Shown one piece after another: positions 58,852-64,000 of a stretch of DNA of 64,000 nucleotides. The DNA comes from Acinetobacter junii CIP 64.5. Its GTDB lineage: Bacteria; Pseudomonadota; Gammaproteobacteria; Pseudomonadales; Moraxellaceae. The stretch covers positions 213,535 through 277,534 of the forward strand of contig NZ_KB849654.1 in assembly GCF_000368765.1 (NCBI RefSeq), written 5' to 3'. Below the pieces are notes generated by a model. The model worked only from the letters and a program-made list of their open reading frames with translations. It had not been told where the DNA came from and made no database searches. The position numbers were made by a program, and so were the translations under genes. Within the stretch, counting starts at the first letter, position 1, and each line of letters starts with the position of its first letter.

Positions 58852-59538
58852 ATGCACGATCAATGGAAAACCAATGCTGAAAATCGACGATCAATTGTTT
58901 CATTCAGTGGAGGCAAAGATAGCTCTCTCGCCTTGTACCATGCTATGCATAAAGGGACGGTGTTAGGCTTAATTGTGATGTTAGAGGAACAAGGACAACG
59001 ATCACGTTCGCACGCAATGCCCCTAGATATCATTCGTGCTCAAGCTGATGCGATAGGTTTACCTGTTTATATGACTTCATCGAGTTGGTCTGATTATGAA
59101 AGTAAGTTTATTGATTTACTTCATCAGGCTAAAGCTCATGGAGCTGAAGTACTCGTTACTGGCGATCTCGACATGCCACAGCATGGTTGCTGGCACGATA
59201 AAGTCACTCAACAGGTTGGGCTCAAGTTAGGCATGCCACTTTGGTTAAGACCACACAAACAAGTCGTTGAGGAATTTATTTCACTTAGTTTTCACAGTGT
59301 TATTGTTACCGTCAATCTCAAATTGGGGATGCGCGTTGAAGACTTAGGTAAAACACTTAATTTGGAATATATCCAAGAACTGGAAGATCGCGGTATTGAT
59401 CCATGTGGCGAAAGTGGTGAATTTCACACCACAGTGATCAATGGTCCCATTTTTAACAAAGCAATTCCTATACGCCATGGTGAAATTGTTTATCATGAAG
59501 AATATGCATTTTTACCACTTGAACTAGATCAACCATAA
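58852..59538 (+). CDS. DUF71/COG2102 ATP pyrophosphatase (Dph6-like)
   Basis: About 228 aa PP-loop protein with SFSGGKDSSLALY at its N-terminus and the DUF71 C-terminal signature CGESGEFHTTVINGPIF. The family's eukaryotic and archaeal members make diphthamide (Dph6). Bacterial members lie in other pathways, some predicted in B12 salvage. The substrate here is unknown. The start is uncertain: ATG 58852 has only a weak AAAGAAA upstream, and a TTG at 58822 would add ten residues. Confidence 0.85.
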   Translation: MHDQWKTNAENRRSIVSFSGGKDSSLALYHAMHKGTVLGLIVMLEEQGQRSRSHAMPLDIIRAQADAIGLPVYMTSSSWSDYESKFIDLLHQAKAHGAEVLVTGDLDMPQHGCWHDKVTQQVGLKLGMPLWLRPHKQVVEEFISLSFHSVIVTVNLKLGMRVEDLGKTLNLEYIQELEDRGIDPCGESGEFHTTVINGPIFNKAIPIRHGEIVYHEEYAFLPLELDQP

Positions 59539-59558
59539 CCTTTATTGAAGGATGAGAC

Positions 59559-60020
59559 ATGTCTGAGAATATTCAATTACCTGATCAAAGCTTCCCGACA
59601 ACTGAAGGTGAACTTAACCTGACACAAATCGAAAGTGAATGGTTAGTTTTATATTTTTACCCTAAAGATTCCACACCTGGCTGTACAACTCAGGCGATCG
59701 GTTTTTCATGTTTAAAAGATCAGTTTGCAGCTTTAAACTGTCAAATTATTGGTGTCTCACGTGATTCTGTTAAATCTCACCAGAACTTCACTGAAAAGCA
59801 ATCACTTAATTTCAATTTGATTAGTGATCGACAAGAAATCTTATGTAAACATTTTGATGTCATTAAAGAAAAAAATATGTATGGCAAACAAGTCATGGGC
59901 ATCGAACGTTCAACCTTTATTTTTCACAATAAGCAATTGGTGAAAAGCTATCGTAAAGTTAAAGCTGCAGGACATGCTGAACAAGTATTGGAAGATTTAA
60001 AAGTTTTACAATCTGCTTAA
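59559..60020 (+). CDS. bcp: Thioredoxin-dependent peroxiredoxin (Bcp/PrxQ)
   Basis: 153 aa peroxiredoxin that reduces peroxides. The peroxidatic Cys42 lies in STPGCTTQA. In most Bcp a resolving cysteine follows five residues later. Here that position (47) is Ile and the next cysteine is Cys51. Other features (DSTPGC, GVSRDSVKSHQNF, MGIERSTFIF) are normal. It follows the DUF71 gene closely and has a strong terminator. Confidence 0.93.
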   Translation: MSENIQLPDQSFPTTEGELNLTQIESEWLVLYFYPKDSTPGCTTQAIGFSCLKDQFAALNCQIIGVSRDSVKSHQNFTEKQSLNFNLISDRQEILCKHFDVIKEKNMYGKQVMGIERSTFIFHNKQLVKSYRKVKAAGHAEQVLEDLKVLQSA

Positions 60021-60033
60021 TTTGCTTGCCTTC

Positions 60034-60061
60034 AAAAAAGCGAGTTTATACTCGCTTTTTT
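60034..60061 (+). terminator. Intrinsic terminator of bcp
   Basis: AAAAAAGCGAGT (60034-60045), loop TTAT, ACTCGCTTTTTT (60050-60061). Confidence 0.92.
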
Positions 60062-60135
60062 ACAGTTAAATTGTAGCCCTAAACTAAAATAACGTATCAT
60101 TAAACGATTAAAATAACGAACCTAAATCTTAAAAA

Positions 60136-60699
60136 ATGAAATCGATCCAAGTTTTAATTTTATTTCCGTTGTTTATTTCTGGATGCAGTATCAGCACCCC
60201 AACACATTCACAAGAAAATTCTACTTCAATCTCTCAAGTTCAGAAATTATCAACCGAAATACGCTGTGAAGACTTACAAAACCCAGCTTATCAACAAACC
60301 ATCTTGCAGTCGATTAACGACATTCGGCAACAAGCGCGTCAATGTGGACAACGACATTTTTCAGCAACATCACCCTTAGTATGGAATGAACATTTGGCTA
60401 GAAGTGCTTATGCTCATGCCATAGATATGGCTCAATATAATTTTTTAGGGCATCGTAGTCAGGGCGGTTTAGACCTCAAAGCTCGCTTGAAACTTTATCA
60501 GTTTAAAGGACGCGGCGGCGGTGAGAATGTTGCACGTGGGCAGAAAAACTTGAATGAAGTATTAACGACTTGGCTAAACAGCCCCATGCATTGTGCCAAT
60601 ATAATGAATCCTAAATTTACAGACTATGCCGTGGCATGTACCTTTGACTCCACTGAAAAACAAAAGCCATACTGGGCACAACAATTCGGAATTCGTTAA
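60136..60699 (+). CDS. CAP-domain (SCP/PR1-like) lipoprotein
   Basis: 187 aa with a lipoprotein signal ending FISGC (Cys17). The CAP domain (from about residue 50) has WNEHLARSAYAHAIDMAQYNFLGHRS with the conserved His and Glu positions (GENVARG), and SPMHCANIMNPKF. Bacterial CAP proteins are of unclear function. Some bind lipids or peptidoglycan. The start is an ATG with weak spacing signals. It is followed by a gene remnant. Confidence 0.85.
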   Translation: MKSIQVLILFPLFISGCSISTPTHSQENSTSISQVQKLSTEIRCEDLQNPAYQQTILQSINDIRQQARQCGQRHFSATSPLVWNEHLARSAYAHAIDMAQYNFLGHRSQGGLDLKARLKLYQFKGRGGGENVARGQKNLNEVLTTWLNSPMHCANIMNPKFTDYAVACTFDSTEKQKPYWAQQFGIR

Positions 60700-60711
60700 C
60701 AGGAAATACCT

Positions 60712-60780
60712 ATGCAAAATGGCTCGATCATTCCTATTTTTCGTGTCTTTGACATTAAATTAGCACAATCATTTTCATAA
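60712..60780 (+). pseudogene. N-terminal stub of a VOC/glyoxalase-family gene
   Basis: An ATG with AGGAA eight bases upstream begins a 22-codon frame ending in TAA. Its residues IIPIFRVFDIKLAQSF match the opening of glyoxalase/bleomycin-resistance (VOC) proteins, in which IPI(F/L)R(V/I)FD...A..F(Y) is conserved. Nothing resembling the remaining 100 or so residues follows before the LysR gene at 60877. The gene has been cut down to its first strand and helix. Confidence 0.6.
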
Positions 60781-60876
60781 AAATAACTCCATACAAGATA
60801 TGGGAATCATCTTATTGTTTACTTTTATATGCTTAAATAGCTTACAACTCAAATCATTTTTTACATGGTGTAATGA

Positions 60877-61788
60877 ATGAATCACCCTCTAAAACGGATG
60901 ATGTTTAGTAGCGTCGAATTGTTTTGCTTAGTAGCAGAATATGAAAGCTTTTCTAAGGCAGCCTTACATGCAGGTGTGAGTCCAGCAGCGGTCAGTCGCT
61001 CCATTGCTCGATTAGAGAAGCATTTAGCGACTCCATTGTTTGTAAGAACGACTCGACAAGTCCGTTTAACTACACAAGGGAAAATCTATTTTGATGAATG
61101 TAAACAAGCGCTGAATCAAATTTTAGAAGCAGAACAACAACTAAAAAATCAAACACAGCAACCCTCTGGTTTAATTCGTATCAGTGTTCCGACACCTTAT
61201 GGACACTATCGCATCCTCCCGTTATTAGCAAAGTTTTCACAGCAATATCCAAGCATCCAAGTAGATGTTCAACTAACCAATAAAAATGTGGACTTTATAG
61301 CAGAAGGATATGATCTGGCGATTCGTGGACGACAATTTGCTGATTCAAATTTGATTGCACGGCAACTAGAACAGGCTGAACTGATTGTAGTGGCATCGCC
61401 TGAGTATTTAAAACAATTCGGAACACCGCAAAGCCTTGAAGATTTACAGCATCATCAATGTATTCAGTTTGTTCTTCCCAGTACAGGGAAAAACGTTCCA
61501 TGGCTATTTAACTCGAATCAACAGTTGATTGAGTATCAAAGTGCAGGAAATATTCGTTGCTTAGATGATATTTTAGGTACGGTAACACTGGCAAAACATA
61601 GCGCTGGTTTATTACAAACCTATCGTTTCATTGTAGAAAAAGAGCTTAAGAATGGAGATTTGATTGAAGTACTTAGCGAATTTTCAGGCACTTCACGCCC
61701 ATTTTCTTTACTTTATCCATCAAAAAAATACGAATCTTTCCATATTCGTGTTTTCATCGATTTTCTGCTTAAAGAACTAAAATCTTAA
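60877..61788 (+). CDS. LysR family transcriptional regulator
   Basis: 303 aa. The N-terminal helix-turn-helix (SFSKAALHAGVSPAAVSRSIARLEKHLATPLF) is followed by a substrate-binding domain of the large CrgA/DhcR-like group (GLIRISVPTPYGHYRILPLLAKF, YDLAIRGRQFADSNLIARQL). No target is evident. It ends 4 bp inside the convergent nadM gene, sharing TTAA. Confidence 0.9.
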   Translation: MNHPLKRMMFSSVELFCLVAEYESFSKAALHAGVSPAAVSRSIARLEKHLATPLFVRTTRQVRLTTQGKIYFDECKQALNQILEAEQQLKNQTQQPSGLIRISVPTPYGHYRILPLLAKFSQQYPSIQVDVQLTNKNVDFIAEGYDLAIRGRQFADSNLIARQLEQAELIVVASPEYLKQFGTPQSLEDLQHHQCIQFVLPSTGKNVPWLFNSNQQLIEYQSAGNIRCLDDILGTVTLAKHSAGLLQTYRFIVEKELKNGDLIEVLSEFSGTSRPFSLLYPSKKYESFHIRVFIDFLLKELKS

Positions 61789-62360
61789 AAACATTCATCC
61801 AAATTACTTTTATCACCCGCAAGATATTTACGCTGCAATTCCGCATAGACTTTTGTATTTTTAAATTCAGTCAGAAATTCAATCGTGCCTTTAGGGAAAA
61901 ATTCAGTTTGAATCTCACCTCGATAATAGGCTTCTCGCATAGGCGTAGCTGAAATAGAATCCTTTAAACTATCCAACTCAACCATTTCCCATTCTGGGAA
62001 TAAAGCTAAATAATATGAAGATTCATCTTTGAAATGACCAATCAAACCTACTTTTGCATTTGGCTGAACCACTTGATTGACCAATGTTTTGACTTGTTTA
62101 ACCCATTTTTCATCGTTATACACATCAACCACATGCACGAAATGAATCCGCTTCTGATCATCTTCTGAAAAGTTAGACAGAATCATTTGCTCACGTTCAT
62201 GGGCTAAAAATGGATTTTTGATATTCCGTTCTGATTGTGCTGAACCTAATGCCAATATAACGTTCTGACTTTGCTGTAACGCAATTTCAATGGTTTGTAG
62301 ATGTGCCAAATGAAAAGGCTGAAAGCGTCCAATAAAAACAAGATAGTCAAATGTGTACAT
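61785..62360 (-). CDS. nadM: Nicotinamide-nucleotide adenylyltransferase, NadM type
   Basis: Makes NAD from NMN and ATP. The 191 aa protein has the nucleotidyltransferase motif GRFQPFHLAH (about residues 8-17) and ISATPMREAYYRG near the C-terminus, as in archaeal-type NadM. There is no Nudix domain of the kind fused in some bacteria. Acinetobacter is known to route NAD synthesis through NMN, which fits. ATG 62360 begins the conserved part. A 28-codon upstream extension is unlikely. It is divergent from the hydratase gene. Confidence 0.88.
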   Translation of the reverse strand: MYTFDYLVFIGRFQPFHLAHLQTIEIALQQSQNVILALGSAQSERNIKNPFLAHEREQMILSNFSEDDQKRIHFVHVVDVYNDEKWVKQVKTLVNQVVQPNAKVGLIGHFKDESSYYLALFPEWEMVELDSLKDSISATPMREAYYRGEIQTEFFPKGTIEFLTEFKNTKVYAELQRKYLAGDKSNLDECF

Positions 62361-62469
62361 AGGCGTAATTTCACTTTTTGTGAACTCATCAGTTGCACTA
62401 TGTAACGCAAATATGCGACATAATGAGAGCACTTTAAAAATCAATCTGGATTAAAGCAAGGATAGTACG

Positions 62470-63270
62470 ATGACACTTAGCTGTATTCAACAACCTCATC
62501 AACATTTGCAAGCAAATTTAGAAGATGGCGTACTCACCTTAGCCATTAACCGTTCAGAAGCCAAAAATGCACTTTACGGTGAACTTTATCTTTGGATTGC
62601 AAAAGCATTAGATGAAGCTGATACAAATAAAGATGTACGTGTTGTGATTTTCCGTGGTGCAGAACAAGATTTTACTGCGGGTAATGATATGAAAGACTTC
62701 ATGGGCTTTATGCAAAAGCCATATGAAGGCAAAGCGGGTGATCAACCTCCATTTGTATTATTAAAAGCCGCGGCTCGTTTTTCTAAGCCACTTATTATCG
62801 CAGTGAAAGGTGTTGCAATTGGTATTGGTGTAACAATCTTATTGCATGCTGACATCGTATTTGCAGACAATACTGCCCTATTCCAAATTCCATTCGTAAG
62901 TTTAGGTCTTTCTCCTGAAGGTGCTGCGAGCCGTTTATTGGTCAAACAAGCAGGCTATCAGAAAGCGGCTGAATTATTATTCACAGCGAAGAAGTTTGAT
63001 GCAGCAACAGCAGTAAAAGCAAATCTTGTAAATGACGTTGTTGAAGATGCCTATGCAACCGCTCAACAAACCGCTCAACATTTAGCAGCATTACCTTTAG
63101 CATCTCTAAAACAAAGTAAAGCGCTAATGAAAAAAGACTTAGCTGAAATTATTGCTTGCGTCGACGAAGAAGCTGAAATCTTTATGCAGCGTGTACGCTC
63201 ACCTGAAATGATGGAAGCTGTACAAGCATTTATGCAAAAACGTAAGCCTGACTTCTCACAGTTCAATTAA
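62470..63270 (+). CDS. Enoyl-CoA hydratase/isomerase family protein
   Basis: 266 aa crotonase-fold protein. It has NRSEAKNALYGELY near the start, the oxyanion region FTAGNDMKDFM and a second oxyanion loop KGVAIGIGVTILLHADIVFA. It has no 3-hydroxyacyl-CoA dehydrogenase part. It could be an enoyl-CoA hydratase or isomerase in fatty-acid or aromatic degradation, but the reaction cannot be fixed from sequence. It is a single gene with a terminator. Confidence 0.87.
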   Translation: MTLSCIQQPHQHLQANLEDGVLTLAINRSEAKNALYGELYLWIAKALDEADTNKDVRVVIFRGAEQDFTAGNDMKDFMGFMQKPYEGKAGDQPPFVLLKAAARFSKPLIIAVKGVAIGIGVTILLHADIVFADNTALFQIPFVSLGLSPEGAASRLLVKQAGYQKAAELLFTAKKFDAATAVKANLVNDVVEDAYATAQQTAQHLAALPLASLKQSKALMKKDLAEIIACVDEEAEIFMQRVRSPEMMEAVQAFMQKRKPDFSQFN

Positions 63271-63291
63271 TACATTTCACTGTTTTTATAC

Positions 63292-63323
63292 AAACCATTT
63301 AGTCAAGACTGGGTGGTTTTTTT
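63292..63323 (+). terminator. Intrinsic terminator of the hydratase gene
   Basis: AAACCATTTAGTC (63292-63304) pairs with GACTGGGTGGTTT (63307-63319) through 13 pairs, three of them G-U, followed by T7. In DNA the palindrome looks broken because of the wobble pairs. Confidence 0.8.
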
Positions 63324-63371
63324 ATTTAACGTCCCAATATTAACAACAAACTTATAGGAACATTTATTCTC

Positions 63372-64000
63372 ATGTCTGAGCAAAATCAAACCGAAAAAAA
63401 ACGCTACTACGAACCTGCCCCTCAAGATATTGATGTTGCCAATTTCCGGAAAGTCATTGAAAGCCGTCGTTCAGTACGTAAGTTCACGGATAAACCGATT
63501 CCAAGTGAGATTTTAGATGAATGTTTAGATTTGGCACTGCTTGCACCCAACTCATCAAACTTACAGCCTTGGACATTCTATGTGGTGCAAAATCCAAGCA
63601 AGAAAAAACAACTGGTTAAAGCGTGTTTAGGACAACTTGCTGCTAAAACTGCATCCGAATTAATTGTATGTGTCGCTAGAACAGATCGTGTTGATGAGAT
63701 GGCAAAACTAAATATCACCGAGTTTCCATTTCCCGAAGCACCACCAGCGGTTCAAAAGTATTACCGCTTTATTCCCTACAACTATAAAACAGGTTATTTC
63801 AATGCCTTAGGTAACTTCAAAAAAGTTGCATTTAAAGTAGCCCGTACACTTGATAAACAACTTCCTGTGACTGCATTTAACCCTGCCGATGCCAAATTAT
63901 GGGCAACTAAAACCACAGCTTTAGCCTGTGAAAACCTTGTATTGGCTTTACGCGCTTATGGTTTTGATAGTTGTATGATGGAAGGTTTTGATGAACCTTT
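63372..64000 (+). CDS. Nitroreductase family protein, partial at its C-terminus (window edge)
   Basis: A flavin-dependent nitroreductase-family protein. It begins MSEQNQTEKKRYYEP and has the FMN-binding SRRSVRKFTDKPIPSE and APNSSNLQPWTFYVV motifs. The frame is open to base 64000 without a stop (209 full codons). LACENLVLALRAYGFDSCMMEGFDE near the edge is the usual distal FMN region. The substrate is unknown. Confidence 0.9.
   Translation, partial: MSEQNQTEKKRYYEPAPQDIDVANFRKVIESRRSVRKFTDKPIPSEILDECLDLALLAPNSSNLQPWTFYVVQNPSKKKQLVKACLGQLAAKTASELIVCVARTDRVDEMAKLNITEFPFPEAPPAVQKYYRFIPYNYKTGYFNALGNFKKVAFKVARTLDKQLPVTAFNPADAKLWATKTTALACENLVLALRAYGFDSCMMEGFDEP

Overview
The window is a 64 kb stretch of ordinary chromosome from a low-GC gammaproteobacterium, almost certainly Acinetobacter. 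I base this on the gene set and order. They include a rubA-rubB-estB-oxyR cluster as described in A. baylyi ADP1, a CarO-type outer-membrane protein, a large-subfamily isocitrate lyase, a GAPDH with a long N-terminal extension, a NadM-type adenylyltransferase, and a lepA-lepB-DUF4845-rnc-era-recO-pdxJ-miaE block. I did not assign a species. I see no prophage, insertion sequence, integron, CRISPR array, toxin-antitoxin pair or recognisable defence island. Coding is dense, and most transcription units end in clear intrinsic terminators.

Layout. 1-4.6 kb: isocitrate lyase (cut by the window edge), a divergent LysR regulator and a CorC/HlyC-type membrane protein. 4.6-12.4 kb (minus strand): a small L7/L12-like membrane protein, an unknown protein, the sulfate-activation genes cysDN, a Wzi-like outer-membrane protein, lysS and an SRPBCC protein. 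12.6-16.1 kb: rubA-rubB-estB-oxyR, with hairpins between the first three genes. 16.1-24.6 kb: dusB, a DUF1615 lipoprotein overlapping a HAD phosphatase, obg-proB, a tandem pair of repetitive membrane-anchored proteins, and gap. 24.9-34.6 kb: a RarD-like transporter, a lipocalin, uvrB, a frameshifted short-chain dehydrogenase, a macrodomain-like protein, a secreted subtilisin-like protease, an aminotransferase and small unknown genes. 34.7-42.1 kb: tRNA-Asn, then a long minus-strand block for translation, processing and secretion (lepA to miaE). 42.3-49 kb: a thioesterase, a DegP-type protease, nadB, a structured intergenic element, and pabC-mltG-tmk. 49.2-54.8 kb: the sulfate uptake operon sbp-(hydrolase)-cysT-cysW-cysA followed by a CysB-like regulator. 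54.9-64 kb: carO, dapD, queE-queC, a secreted cysteine-containing protein, a DUF71 ATPase, a peroxiredoxin, a CAP-domain lipoprotein, a remnant of a VOC/glyoxalase gene, a LysR regulator, nadM, an enoyl-CoA hydratase-like protein and a partial nitroreductase.

How the parts connect. Sulfate taken up by Sbp/CysTWA (49-54 kb) is adenylylated by CysDN (5.7-8.3 kb), probably under the CysB-like regulator. Rubredoxin and its reductase supply electrons to an alkane hydroxylase that is not in this window. NadB and NadM act at opposite ends of NAD synthesis. QueC and QueE act in 7-deazaguanine (queuosine) synthesis, while DusB and MiaE modify tRNA.

The most notable unexplained items are: a three-hairpin intergenic element after nadB; a pair of repetitive beta-rich membrane-anchored proteins; a short-chain dehydrogenase split at a six-T tract; a VOC-gene stub; hairpins dividing the rub and sulfate-uptake operons; and a perfect FNR-type palindrome upstream of the secreted protease. 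I found no system I could call both large and previously undescribed.
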